64,000 nt of DNA from Blastobasis lacticolella (GCA_905147135.1 LR990057.1:2108001-2172000); one strand, 5' to 3'. Positions 49,831 through 62,071 are shown, counted from the stretch's first letter. The notes: generated from the letters alone by a model not told the origin. Made by a program: numbers and translations.

Positions 49831-51066
49831 TCTCCTAAATACCTCACTTTTTCATTTGGGTAGGTAAGCTACGTAGAAACTTACTTCTTTGAATTGAGGA
49901 ATTGAGATATAAGTCACATGGTCATTCCGATCACACTGTGCACATCATAATTTGATGAATGAATAACGTTTATTACGTAATTGTGGGTTTAGTAAAATGT
50001 TTGTTCCCCATGAAATTAAGTATTCCCAATATTATGACTCGCCATGTCATAGCGCATTTTCTCACCAATCCATACATTGTTCTTTTGTAATGTATACAAA
50101 ATATTTTATTGCGTCATTGACGCTTTATAATGCTCAGTCTCAATGGCGGTTTATTTTTGGGAAATACCTGATGATAATGGGTACTTTTGTTATAATTGGG
50201 TGTTTTTGCAACACATTTTGCACACCCGACATTCGACTTCGGCACACTGATATATTTCATTATTTCTGATCATAGTGAGCTTAGTAATTGTTCTATTTGA
50301 TACTAGTATCAATTTATTAAATTTACTACTTGCAAGTAACTGTAATACTTAGTTACATATTAGACATCGTTTTTCGAGTCCATTTTAATCGATTTATTCC
50401 ATTGCGAATAAACAATACACATCCTTTGATGTATCCTTAGTTTTCATCTATCTAAATCGTAATAATACTGACAAAATTATTCCTAAGCCATAAAGCGAAT
50501 GGTCCTACCTAAGCTCCTCCTACCTGCATGTCTACTTAACCTAAGACTACCTAGACCTAGACTAATTCCTGACAGTGAATGGTTTTTAAAACACAATTAA
50601 TTCAAAATTGGAAGCAACTTCCATTTTGGTTATAGGTACTCAGTGTTAGCGTGGTATTTATTAAACCGATATCATTCCAAAGCGTTATAGGATTTCGAAT
50701 TACAGTGCAGGTTTGGGACGCACTTTCTAAACATCTGTGCGCACTTGTTTTTGTCGCTAGTTTACGTTTTTACTGGCGTCCCTACTTTTGCAACAATAGT
50801 TTACGAATTCCTTAATTGTAGGGTTCTTCATTCACAGAAACAGAAACAATGTTAAAGTCCCGTCGCAACATCTGTATTATTTGTTTATGTTACATTGGCA
50901 TTTCCGTTCGGTCTTGCTGGCCGTTTGTACTTTGCTCTTAATTATTTATTAATATAATATCTATATTAGCCATGTGCAACAAATATTTTAAGTGGGCATC
51001 TATATATTCAAACAACGCATGAAAACTAGGAATTCTATATGATAATATAAGTATAGTTTATTTCAA

Positions 51067-51170
51067 ACACTGCGATCTCCAATACACCTGACAAGCGTAG
51101 AGATTATTGCAAAACTCTCTTCTAATGTGATGGAGGTTAAAGTCCTGTGGTGGACTGTATGCGATGCAGC
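51067..51170 (+). repeat. Degraded SINE B fragment inside the LTR element
   Basis: CACTGCGATCTCCAATACAC, CTGACAAGCGTAGAGATTAT, TAAAGTCCTGTGGTGGACTG parallel the SINE B middle and 3' blocks. Diverged more than the two LTRs are from one another. Confidence 0.65.
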
Positions 51171-52087
51171 ATTTAGGTATTTTGTTTACATAGTACTCTG
51201 TTTATACCTAGTGCAACAATGGTTATATGTTGTCGTCTACTTGATTAGTAAAAATGTAATCTATTTGCGTTTGAATTATAGCGATTACATATTTACGATC
51301 TAGCAGAACTATATATTAGTTCGCTTTTGATCGAGATCATATATTAAAACACATTCAACCAATTCTAACATTCTCAGATGAAGCTCAATTAAAACATGTC
51401 TGATACCTATCGCGAACTAAATTTTAGTAAAACACAAATTTATGACAACTGACAAGTAACACTATTTTTCATCTAAGTATCCTAAACACATGTATCTTAT
51501 CAACTTTATTCCCTACTAAGCTGCGCGGTAAGTAGCGTAATCACTCTATAGTAATATTACTATTATTTTTGTACTTTATGAAAAAAACATACACGATTCT
51601 GTAGCTAATCTATGTTTTATTTGTTTTGAAATATTGTTATTCAACGCGTAATTTACTGTTATTTAAATACATATTTTGAAAACGAACAAGTTTCGCCCTG
51701 TGGAATCATACAATAAAAGCACAAATATAAAATGGCAATTAACAATTTTCACAAACCAAGTATAGCGCTTTCAGTTATTTATAAGTAAATAGATTAACTT
51801 AACTCCTCTCCCAGCCGTTTAGACCAAACATATTAGTGAAATGAGTACTGGTTTTATGCTAGTACTGGTACTTTAAGAATTGTCCTTAATTAATCATTTC
51901 TCAACTGAGGATTACAATGAAATGCGTATTTATTTATAAATACTTATAAGAATTGTGATCGTCATTTATCACAAAGAAATTAATTTAGTAATAAAGTCTA
52001 CGTTGTGTTATTTTTAAAAGTTCTTTTATCTAGATGTGTCTGCTGAATTGAGACACAAAACCTAGATCCTGGGCAATCGGCAGCAGA

Positions 52088-55000
52088 TGTGATGGTCCTG
52101 CGCCTATGAATGAAGCTATCTGGAGCAACGGTCACCCGATGAGGTGTTCCCGATGCTAAATGTATGGTCAAGCTATTCACGTTCAATGGATGACACGATC
52201 CTAGGTCGATCTAGTCACTCATTACATGTCATGTAACCTAGCGTGGTCTATGCCTCGCGCATAACATGAAGCGGTCTCAACGTCGTGTGTGAGTCCAATA
52301 TAAAATGGGTGAACAAAGACCGTCAACGACAGTCTATTTAACTTTATGAGATTCAGATTTGATGATTGGTTTATAAATGCCTTAACCTGTGATGTTAATT
52401 GCTCTCTAGTGTTTATATAAAATGAGATGACAGAAACTTGCAATAAAACTCCGCTACGTCAATGGCAATGATTCGAGCGATATAATAAAAATATAATCTA
52501 ATATAAGACAGCAAGTTGAGCCCCCTGAAGTGGGTCACAAAGGAGCCAGTCCCCTAGCTGAACCTTTGTCCAGACTAGGACCTTTTAATGTGTTCCTGCC
52601 TCCTTTCACGTGCTCCAAAGGGTTGCCACGATGGAGGGTGTCGATGCTTTCTTGATCCCCAAGGTTCCCTAAGCTTGCCTTGGCCTGGCAAGATAACTAG
52701 GTATATTCCTTGATATACCGCTGTCATTCTTTGTAACCCCGTAAGGTTATCATATACATATATTCAAATCATCTCCACTCTTCATCCGAAAATGGGGCCC
52801 CTGTATATGCTTTTTATCAATTTAGGATCCTTTGGACAGCTTTTTCCCTACGTTTTACGAGATGAAGGATCGCAACAACTGTGGTGTCTCAATCTTACTG
52901 AATATAGCACCAACTAGGGTGAACCAACAAAAAATTATTGGTTTAATTTGATTATCAAAACTCGAATGCCATGCGTTAAATTGCAAGAATTTATGTGGAT
53001 ATTTCTTATTGATTTCCTCTAAAGCAAACGAGTTTATTTAAGGCATTTAAGTACCATTAGTTCGGAAAGTAGTTACTTGGGCATCTCATTCATTAGGGCT
53101 GGATGATTACAGTCAACTTGGAATGTAATTTACTGAAAATTAGTATAGGTATGCGGGAATATGAATTAAAGTCACAGGTAGAGTTTAAAATGTAGATGTA
53201 CGTTTATTTACTTAATTGTGACTCTACGATTGAAACTATTTTATGATTTTAACCAAGAATTTCTGACAAAGAGAAATTCGTGATTCTGACCATTCGATTC
53301 CTAGGGCCAATACCTATCGAAAATGGAAAACGTCAGGTCAGTATTGCAAAAACCATTTTCGCCCAATTAAGTCTAATTATGATTAATTAATTAATTAGTA
53401 TCGTTTAAGCAATTGTTCGTTCAAATCAAATCATTACATTCACATAATTGAAAGTCAAAGCGTCATACTTGGTTTGCATAGTTAAAACATATAATCAAAC
53501 ATAAGCTTAATTAAGTCAATTAATGTGAAACAATTAGTCGATATAAATGCTAACTTATCAGTGAAGTATTCGACTCATTAACGCTGCGCGTTACCAACAG
53601 GTAGTCAGTATTAGGCTAGTCATGTGGGGATTGATCAACTCACACGCCTTTTGGCCTAATAATAATATAGATTATAGCTATATTCGTTAATTAGACTAGT
53701 CGTATAAGCTGGGACAGCCCATACGCCTTTTGGTCTAATAACATTATGAATAAACCGTTGGTTTAAGCCATTAGATGGTATTGACTAGTCCATTAAGTCA
53801 TCTTAAAGAACTTTTCGTCAATAAATTGGGGTCTGAACACCTAGTTCAGTTCTATAAATAAATAATAGTTAATCATACATTTATGTAGAATATACTCAAA
53901 CAATATATATCTTGGAGTATTCGTTATTGATGATGATTTCAATGTAAGTACATTACAAACTCCCAAGCATCGCAGATTAGACATAGGTAGGTCTGGTATA
54001 ATTTTATTCATATAATACCACACTACAAATATTTCACGCAGGGACGAGTTAACGTGATAATGAACGTTAACGTACACACAATACATACATATACGTAGGC
54101 TTTGGTTGAATTTAATCAAACAATAGCACATAATGATCTCATATAGAGATATATCAGACACATTAATTACTTGATTTGATGATGATAGACATAGGCTTCG
54201 GTATATTTGGTTCAAATATTACCGTGCTCTAATTATCTTACGCAGAGATAATTCATACTTAATAATTACAGTTAAAATTGAATGTAAATGTCATTCGATT
54301 GGGTAACTTTTACTATCCATCTTGATTAAGTTAAACTATGTTAATCGAATCTCTACTAGTGAGAGTACAAATGGAAATTGATGAAATTTATAGATGAAAT
54401 TAATCAGATTGATTCAATTAATACCTAAACCATTTACATAAACATAAAATGTATCAACTTAACTTTTGTCGCCGCTGCTAATATACACTGACTCTAATTT
54501 ATTAGTAAATCAAAGTTTAATATAATTTTACATTATTAGACTTTAAGGTCTGATCTCAATAAATGCTCCACTCCTCGTCCAGCCGCCTCGCTCCGCTCCG
54601 AAATAAGAAGTCCCATCCCTCTACCCCGTGATTCGTCTCGCTGACTTAATTATAATAGAGATGAATTACTAATTACAATCTTAATATCTACGCTAATTAA
54701 CATAAGGTTCTTCTTTGCTTGTGTTGTTTGGTGTTTTGGTTGTTATGGATGGCAATCGACGCCTGCGCATCATCACTCGTGGTGGGAGTGCAATCTGCCA
54801 ATCCCGTCGCTTCCCGCGATTGCGTCTCTTCAGATCAGCCAATAGCTATCGCGCATTTAAGTTGGCAACCATTTTTGGTAGCGTCAACTGCCTGGACTCG
54901 TACCTGAAATTGGTCAAGAGTTTGCCGAGTAATATCATATTTGAAAAGCATCCCTAAGTCGTAAGACTTAGAATACAGGCTTCTTTAAATGTAGTATCTG

Positions 55001-55364
55001 AAACCTTTGTTTTTATGATAGGTTTTTTTATTCTCAGGCTATCCTTGTTCGTTTTCTCGGTATTGTTTTTACATCGATATCTCAGCGTGAATTTATTGCA
55101 CATTTCGGAATGCGAACTTTTATTTTTTTCTACACTTACAAGTGTGACCCTTGTAATTAAGCTCGACCTTTTTGGGAATTTATTGCTCACTCAAACTAAC
55201 ATAATATCGTGTGACAAATTGGTTTTGGTTTTCGGAATTTTAAGTAAGTGCCACATGTTAATGTTTAGCCTCTTAGCCATTCGAACGGCGCCAATGGTTT
55301 TTACCCGACTGCGACAAAAGGAGGGTTATGTTTTATGAATTTGAATTATTAGCGTCCCATCACA
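52088..55364. mobile_element. 3' direct repeat (putative LTR), about 3.28 kb
   Basis: Begins TGTGATGGTCC and ends GCGTCCCATCACA; TGTGATGG and CCATCACA are exact inverted ends, the expected TG...CA form of an LTR. Same content as 45779-49053. The two copies differ only in the first 22 bases (T/A, T/C and a 2-base TG gap), as far as I could compare. Confidence 0.7.
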
Positions 55365-55368
55365 CCAT
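55365..55368. repeat. Target-site duplication CCAT, right
   Basis: Matches 45775-45778. Confidence 0.6.
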
Positions 55369-55639
55369 GGACTAAGGAATTACTTGTCTTTGGCTGTTAG
55401 TTCGTATCGAGGTTACGAGTGTCTCTAATATTAATACAGAATAATTTAGATAATATTAATAGAGAATAATTTGGCATTTATATGGGCTGTCTGTTTGTTT
55501 GGGCTCTCTCTCTTATTTTACTATCTATAAGTTTCGGTCTGTGAATGTTTGATATACTTATTTAATTAATGTTACTTTTAGTCAGTTTTATGTTTTTTTA
55601 TCTTGTTCTTTTGTAGCACCGCCTTGTTATTTTTGGTAA

Positions 55640-55740
55640 TTGTTCTCTGGTTGACTGGTAGAAAAAGCTACGTAGCTTTAAGTCCGCCATTGTACTGTAA
55701 TGTGCATGAAGTTTTAAATAAATAAATAAATAAATGTAGT
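55640..55740 (+). repeat. LINE 3' tail with (AAAT)n
   Basis: TCTGGTTGACTGGTAGAAAA, GCTTTAAGTCCGCCATTGTA, CTGTAATGTGCATGAAGTTT then AAATAAATAAATAAATAAAT. Cleanest example of the tail at 1069-1200 and 3590-3677. Confidence 0.75.
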
Positions 55741-57114
55741 TACTGACATTTATGATTTATTTATGTATCAAGTCCAGCGTCTACAAATGTTTAATAAACG
55801 ATGTTTCTACAGAATTTTATGTAGGTACCTTCTACGCACCACAATGTACTATATTACAATTATTTTAAACACTCGTGCGGTAATATAATATAGCATTAAT
55901 TTCTTCTTTTTTCTTGGCTTGAAAAAGAAAGAGAAAGTTTGTAATCGAAGCCTTTGGTAATTGACCGAAAATCTCAGCAAAGAGTTTTTTTATGTGTTAC
56001 AATTTTTATTGTAATATTTTTATGAATAAATTGTCACTATCTTGATTGACCCCGAAAGCACAGTCCACACATGAAGTTAGAGTAGGGTCAGATAAGATTG
56101 CTTTAAGGTTATAGCGTCCTAGTCATTGTTTATATTTCGTGATTGGTCTTGTTGGCTGCCTGTCAAAGGAGGTCCAGACAACTCAGCCTATATGACCAAT
56201 TACGTTGAGCGATATGTCATTGGCAAGAATTTTTCATTTGTAACAACTTTTACAATATCGACAACTCTCGAAACACTGTGGGAAAAAAGTTATGGTCCAT
56301 TGAACTAAACTTAATTTTCAACTGAAAAGTTTAGCCTATAATAATATGACCAATGACGTTAAGAGAAAGGATTTTTTTATTTTCTACAACTTTTATTAAT
56401 GCGTTATCTCTCTAATCCCTGTGAGAAAATAGCTATGGTTATATTTCCGGAGTTTGCCTGTGCTTATTATCTGTTACTCTCCATAACTTTTTCCCAAAGC
56501 GATTCGACAGTTACAAATCAGCAAAACTTGTATAAAATGGTCAACGTATGGTTATTACAGTCATCCCATGTTATTGTTGATACTAATCTAATTTTTGTAC
56601 TTTATTTTATTATATTTTATGTATAATGTAGATCGATTGGTTTGTATGCATGTATCAATTTTGGAAACGGTAGATCTTAATGTGTTATATGCTTTTCCTC
56701 AAAATGGTATTCTGTACAAGACTGGTTCCTAATAAAAAAGTAAAACATATCCCTCAACGTTATTTGTCATATGAGCTGGAGTCTATACATTTCTGCCCGT
56801 TCCCTTTAGTTTCTTTTTCATCTGCGAGCAATGCTATATGCACAAACATTTAGTATATTCAACTTTATGGGTCCACATCCATATTTTTTGCGGCAGAAAG
56901 TCTTGAAGCCATAAAAACGAGTGGGAGTCTGCTAAGTAATAGAATTACGTAACAGATTTGTTTGTTCTCGTCTCCACCATATTGTTTGGCTTGTTTATGG
57001 AGGCGCAGAGACCCACTCAGGGTCATGGCGCTATATGAAATTGCAAGAAATCTGTCCGACATGTAAGCTAGAGGTACCGAGTTCTATTCTCAGGACGCCT
57101 ATGCCGCCATGTAA
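55741..57114. other. Unassigned 1.4 kb
   Basis: No recognised repeat or domain. Small plus-strand ORFs at 56126-56308 and 56399-56626 have hydrophobic stretches but no homology I can name. Confidence 0.4.
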
Positions 57115-57425
57115 AGATTGTTTATGTAATACGGCAGACAAACAGTCAAGCCCGCCACCTGATGGAAAGTGGGCACCGGCCTATTTACATCAGCAACACC
57201 AAGGGCGCTACAAATGCACTGCCCGCCTCTTACGAGAGCTGTTGAACGATCCCATGTCATAGTCCAAAGGAAACTCTGTGGCTGGGAGCTCATTCCACAT
57301 CCGAATCGTACCAGCGAGAAACGTTATTTCGAACCTTCGCGTGGACACCAACAGTCCACGTCCTCAAGTGGTCCACGTAGTGGGGATGAGTCCGCGGCGG
57401 GTGGTGCGATGACAATGAGCAATTT
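57115..57425 (-). pseudogene. LINE 3' end (MWNELP family), minus strand
   Basis: On the minus strand the remnants include FETTFLAGTIRMWNELPATE then FPLDYDMGSFNSSRKRR and the tail complement of CCACCTGATGGAAAGTGGGC, ending at an ATTACATAAACAAT end. Preceding sequence (CGCATCGCACCACCCGCCGC) corresponds to the HRTARRR stretch seen at 63330-63350. Related to 6582-6796. 5'-truncated. Confidence 0.7.
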
Positions 57426-57699
57426 TCCAATAGGTATCTAAAGCTTTCCTAACCACTCGCTAGATGGCGCCCCGGCAATTTTGGTAATTGAAGATCGCTT
57501 GAAATAAGTACTTAGTAAAGAGGATATAAACACTGGGTACGTTATACAGTATACTATTGTATTTATCAACAATTTTAGAGGTTTCAATAAATTGTTGCAA
57601 ACAAAACAAACATTTGACTGAGACAGTGCATGACATCACTGCCACAATCATACAGATTTAAAAAGAAGTACCATAATTGTGGGAGCGCCATCTATTGAT

Positions 57700-58725
57700 G
57701 CTTTTTGAAACCAACTGACATTATTTTCTACCTAGCTAGAAAACTGCTAATTGATATATGCAATATTTCGGAATATCCAATGGGTGCGTCGTTTCGCGAT
57801 CGCGCCGTTGCAGATATGGTTCGCGCACCGCGCTCGAGCTGCGCCCGCGCAGTTGCTGCAACAGCCCGCAAGCGGCAGTGCATTTCATCGTACAGAACAA
57901 GAATTGCGCGTTATGATATCTTCTTGTTATCGAGTCGATGGACTAAACTCCCCCTTACACTTTGTTCGCCCAGTATTCGGCGACGTATGCAGCATTTGGA
58001 CTGGCCTCGAACAAGTCCTCCATTGTGCAAGTTTTGGGACACGCCGAGCATGAGACGAGGTGGTTCATGGTTTGCGGAGATACGCCACAGTCACAGGGAG
58101 AATTTTCCTTAAATCTCGGATAGCGTTTTGTATATCGCTCTCCGAGACTTTTTTAAGTGCTTGGAAGAAAAGGGAGCACCTACGTCTCGCCCGGTCTCCC
58201 GCCACATGGTGCTGAGACCGAGGCACGTCCTCACCTACCCTTAGACTAACTTTCAAGCGCTGAAACTCCTGCTTGAAGTCCAGACCGACTTGACCAAGCC
58301 CCCCATGCCGTTCCAGCGGTTCCCGTAGGACCCCTACCCAACCTACAGTAGCGGTACCCCCCTCTGGGACCACCGCAATAATGTCTCCAGCGTTTGCTTC
58401 GTGAGGAAAGACGTTGTGGCCACCCCATCCCCATGGGGTGTCCAATGAAGCCTGAAAATCATTCCCGGCTACATGCAGTCCCAAGGCGGAGTTTAGCTGG
58501 TAGGCGCTTAGGTTTCTTAGGCCGTTCTGGTGCTCATGAGAGTTCTCTCGAGCTTCTCAGATCCCTGGGGAATGCAGGCGTGAGTGTACATGTACATAAT
58601 ATATAGATATTTTAAATGTTAATGTGTCCTTTGTATGTAATTGTAACTGTTATTGTGTCGTGGTGTGCTATGTGTAATAAATGTATTTTCTTTCTTTCTT
58701 TCTTTCTTTCTTTCTTAATGTACTT
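57700..58725. repeat. G+C-rich retroelement-like remnant ending in (TTTC)n
   Basis: The 57780-58560 part is far richer in G+C than its flanks and several frames are open on both strands, as in decayed LINE coding sequence; phrases such as AGTTTTGGGACACGCCGAGC recur at 12290. From 58600 the sequence becomes A+T-rich and ends GTGTAATAAATGTATTTTCT followed by (TTTC)n, which looks like a plus-strand retroelement 3' end. I cannot place the coding part in a named clade. Confidence 0.4.
58689..58716. repeat. (TTTC)n microsatellite
   Basis: Seven tandem TTTC units directly after an AATAAATGTATTT, so probably the tail of the retroelement to its left. Confidence 0.9.
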
Positions 58726-58729
58726 ACTA

Positions 58730-59075
58730 GCCGTCCTTCGCTGTTTTCATCCACGTCAATGCTAAGTTATGCAAACGTTCTACTATCCCGCAGGATTTGA
58801 GATCAGTAATCTAACTAACCTAACCTACCCTAGGACATTCGGGAAGAATATACCTCGGTTCCTATTCAAAGAATTATCCAAATCGGTTCAGTAGTTTTGG
58901 AGTTCATCGCGTTCACACAGACTTGTTATAAAAAATACAAGCTGGAAGCCGCGACTTCGTTCACGTGTTGTCCTACCCTATAAACCTTCCTCTTCACTCT
59001 ATTTATTGTTGAATACCACATTAAAATGCGTTGGGTAGTTTAAAAGATCAAAGCGTACATACATACATACAGAGT
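58730..59075 (-). mobile_element. Helitron-like non-autonomous fragments
   Basis: TACTAGCCGTCCTTCGCTGT at the start is the complement of an ACGGCTAGTA end. CAAATCGGTTCAGTAGTTTT and then, after 58930, GCCGCGACTTCGTTCACGTG, TCCTCTTCACTCTATTTATT and GCGTTGGGTAGTTTAAAAGA are blocks of two Helitron-like families. CTAACTAACCTAACC at 58811-58825 is inside the first. Confidence 0.55.
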
Positions 59076-59110
59076 AACATTTTTTTATGCAGTTTTTTTT
59101 TTTTTTAACT

Positions 59111-59402
59111 TGACACTAATTTTGGCCGTGTGGTGTCCGGCAGAGTAGAATAGCACCAACCTCTTACACTCATGGGTGTCGTACAAGGCGACTAATGTTT
59201 TCGAGGCAAAAGATCAAGAGTCTCCGTAGTCTGGAAAATGGGCAGCAGCATTTTCCATTGTTATATTTAAACACTGCGATCTCCAACCCGCCTGCCAAGC
59301 GTGGAGATTATGGCAATAACCTCCCCTTTCGTGGGAGATGCCCTAAGTCCTGCAGTGGACTGTTACGGGCTGTGATGATGTGGTGATGATGACACTAATT
59401 TT
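59111..59402 (+). repeat. SINE B, full length with 13-bp target duplication
   Basis: TGACACTAATTTT flanks the element at 59111-59123 and 59390-59402. The element proper, 59124-59389, starts GGCCGTGTGGTGTCCGGCAG and ends GGGCTGTGATGATG...GATGA. This shows SINE B is a complete retroposon, about 266 bases long, with a (TGA)n tail. No A or B box is obvious in its first 80 bases. Confidence 0.95.
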
Positions 59403-60508
59403 ATTATAAGCTATTGCTTGTAAAAATTTATATTGGTTCTAATAGCCTGAAATAAAGATTTTACAGACGGCGGGCAGCTACTTTGTTTTATACCATCTAT
59501 ATACAAAACCGACAGAAAAAGTCGGATAACCCCCTACCAAGTGTACACAATATACTCAAATATTTTGTAAACTACTAAACCAATTTTAATAAAATAAAGT
59601 TAAGAACTTTCAAACGGAAAGCGCGCACGCGAATCGACTTCGTTTTATACTATACTCAATACTCAAATGTTTATTGCTTCATAAAAGTATTTTTTACAAT
59701 TATAACCCTGACGGGCACTACAATATTAAAAACTTGAAATACTAGGGTTATATTATTTTCTAATTTTAATAACAGTGTCGTTATATTATCTACCTACTAT
59801 GGCTACTAAGAAGGCAATCTTTATTAAGCTTAATATTAAACAATATAAGTAAAAGTTGTTTTACTTTAGGTATCTACATATTGTAAAGTTTACATAGGCA
59901 GACAAAAACTGTACCTATCTATAATAAGAATCTATGTAAGCATAATTTCCGATATTGTAATATCTAACCTATGTATAGATTAATAGTAAATAGGTAGCTG
60001 CCGCTAGGACGGCAGGGTGAACTGTGAACTTGTGGCCTTATAAACAAGCCCTTCAAGGCCAACACGTTATCTAAATAAGGCGATTTCCTGATAAGGAACG
60101 TTCGCTAGATAAGTCAATGAGAACGGTACAATCCAACTCGCTATGACGGGCACTTTGCGGGCGAAGAAGTTGGACTTTATTGCGTCAGAATAGGATCCAA
60201 ATTAGATGTGGCAATACAGATTGTGCAGTTACATGTGTAGATAGGTTCAGGCAGAGCCAGCAAAGTGGTGTCGATAGAAGCTTATGTTACATAACTTAAT
60301 ATTTTGCGCTTAGAGCATAGGATTGGATGTGGAGAGTCGATAGTGGAAAAACTACGACCAAGTTATGTCATATGTGTAACTTGGTAGATGTCAAAGCTTT
60401 TATCGATTTTTTGGCACATAACAGTTCGGCATATTAAATTCCCAAGGGGGTTTAAAAAACCACATATAGTGCCTAATAATTGTCATGTTATTATGATTCA
60501 TATTAATT
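59403..60508. other. Unassigned stretch
   Basis: Mostly A+T-rich with no recognised gene. ACTTTGTTTTATACCATCTA at 59480 is a short Helitron-like remnant. Confidence 0.4.
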
Positions 60509-60640
60509 CATTCAGTCGCCTAAATGTGCAGGTGTCCACGATGTTTTCCCTCACCGTAAGAGCATCGGTTAGTGATCAACTAATGTAGGTACGTAACAAG
60601 AGTCGTTGGTACAATGTCACTGGGGTTCGAAGCCGACGTA
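60509..60640 (-). repeat. SINE A, 5' part only
   Basis: CATTCAGTCGCCTAAATGTG, CACGATGTTTTCCCTCACCG, TAAGAGCATCGGTTAGTGAT and the degraded head GTCACTGGGGTTCGAAGCC. Missing its 3' half, which is unusual for 5'-truncating retroposons and implies later deletion. Confidence 0.8.
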
Positions 60641-61290
60641 ATATAGCTAGGTACTTATACAACCTACAGCTATACTTATAGATATCTTGGCTACTAAAAA
60701 ATTCAATCCGGCCGGAATAATCGGAGGCGTCAGAACGACCGTCTTCGCCATTCGGATGGGCATTACGTATTCGTAACCACGGCCGCAACTGGCCGATAAA
60801 ACGTTATGTTACGTAACTGGATGACTTGTTATGTAACCAATCTCGAACGCCAAAGAATAGGCTCCAGAATGAGCATAACATTTATTCATAGACATGTTCC
60901 AGGCTTACTACAGTTGTTATGAAAGTAAAACACTCTAATTTGGTAGTTTCAAGGACGAGTTATTCTAACAAATTGTATAACGGTTGTCTGGTGCCCTATT
61001 GAGTGTACAGGCTTACTTTCTTCGGTCGTAGACTTTAGAGTAAGCAGGTTACAAATGATGAAGAGTGAACTGTATATTTAAACAAATTTAATTCGTTGAA
61101 CAAATAATTACAACGGAAATGAGAGGTTGCTGATCATTGTGAAAGGTAGTTGAATAATGAAACGTTTAAATATTTGAATATGATCTGATGAGGATTAAGC
61201 AATAGTTGTTCATGCAACTGGCATATAAAAGGAGGTAATAAAACATGAGTGTCTGTTTATCATACGAGGCTATGATAAAAGTTTGACACA
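60641..61290. other. Unassigned stretch
   Basis: No recognised gene or repeat. Confidence 0.4.
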
Positions 61291-61566
61291 AGTGTGATAG
61301 TAGTTGGCCGTGTGGTGTCCGGCAGAGTAGAATAGCACCAACCCCTTACACTCATGGGTGTCGTACAAGGCGACTAATGTTTTCGAGGCAAAAGATCAAG
61401 AGTCTCCGTAGTCTGGAAAATGGGCAGCAGCATTTTCCATTGTATTATTTAAACACTGCGACCCGCCTGCCAAGCGTGGAGATTATGGCAATAACCTTCC
61501 CTTTCGTGGGAGAGGCCCTAAGTCCTGCAGCGGACTGTTACGGGCTGTAATGATGAAGTGTGATAG
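61291..61566 (+). repeat. SINE B, full length with 10-bp target duplication
   Basis: AGTGTGATAG occurs at 61291-61300 and 61557-61566. The element (61306-61556, with five bases TAGTT before it) is nearly identical to the copy at 59124, including the phrase AAGATCAAGAGTCTCCGTAG and ATTTAAACACTGCGA, so both belong to one young subfamily. Confidence 0.95.
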
Positions 61567-61609
61567 ACTCTGGCCTCTGGTCTCTGCCTACAGGCCTGTG
61601 AAATAAATA

Positions 61610-62048
61610 GAATCATTCATATTAGCGTCAACATTCCGTTTGTACTCACGTGCCTGGGGTCCATCTTGACCATGACCCAGGATTTAGCAGAACAGCTTAT
61701 TTACAATACGTGACCCTGTTAGCAGGGAACCTGTAAAGATTTGGTCCTAGTTACACATTCAGTCGCCAGAATGTGCCAGATTTCATCAAGATATTTTCTC
61801 TCACCGTAAAAGCGTCGGTTAGTTTTCAACTAATGACATAACTCAGAAAAAGGTCATTGGTATATTAGTATGTATTAAAAAAAGTATATTAGTAGTTTAT
61901 CAGTTATTTTACACCAATAACACAAGCTTTGCTTACTTTGGGACGAGATTGTGTGTGAATTTGTCCAAGCATATTTATTATTATTTATAGGCGGATCGAA
62001 CTCGGTATCTCATGCTTACGAGTGAGATAAACCACCGACGGTCGTATG
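61610..62048 (-). repeat. SINE A interrupted by a SINE C fragment
   Basis: Body blocks GGGGTCCATCTTGACCATGA to GACATAACTCAGAAAAAGGT, then ATTGGTATATTAG, a gap filled by SINE C, and the head GGCGGATCGAACTCGGTATC. More diverged than other SINE A copies. Confidence 0.8.
61868..61985 (+). repeat. SINE C 3' fragment nested in SINE A
   Basis: TATGTATTAAAAAAAGTATA, TTAGTAGTTTATCAGTTATT, CAAGCTTTGCTTACTTTGGG, TGTGTGAATTTGTCCAAGCA and an ATATTTATTATTATTTAT end. It replaces the few bases between ATTGGTA and GGCGG of the host SINE A. Confidence 0.8.
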
Positions 62049-62071
62049 GTTATCACCGCAGTACCAGATAG

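Larger units (their letters stand above)
49054..52087. mobile_element. Internal region of the LTR-flanked element, 3.03 kb, non-coding
   Basis: No ORF above 90 codons and no gag, protease, RT, RNase H or integrase motif. The first bases (TACCTCTCCCTGTAG) do not show a TGG-type primer-binding site, and the bases before the right repeat (GGGCAATCGGCAGCAGA) are not a polypurine tract. A tract at about 49440-49830 is rich in CCTAA/ACCTA pentamers. A decayed SINE B piece lies at 51067-51170. Non-coding content is what a LARD-type element shows. Confidence 0.6.

Noticed and set aside
58065..58484. 139-codon minus-strand ORF in a G+C-rich block
   Set aside because: Several frames on both strands are open in the same block, as in decayed retroelement coding sequence; no motif supports this frame over the others.
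58680..58720. (TTTC)n as a CRISPR-like or satellite array
   Set aside because: Plain tetranucleotide microsatellite following a retroelement 3' end.
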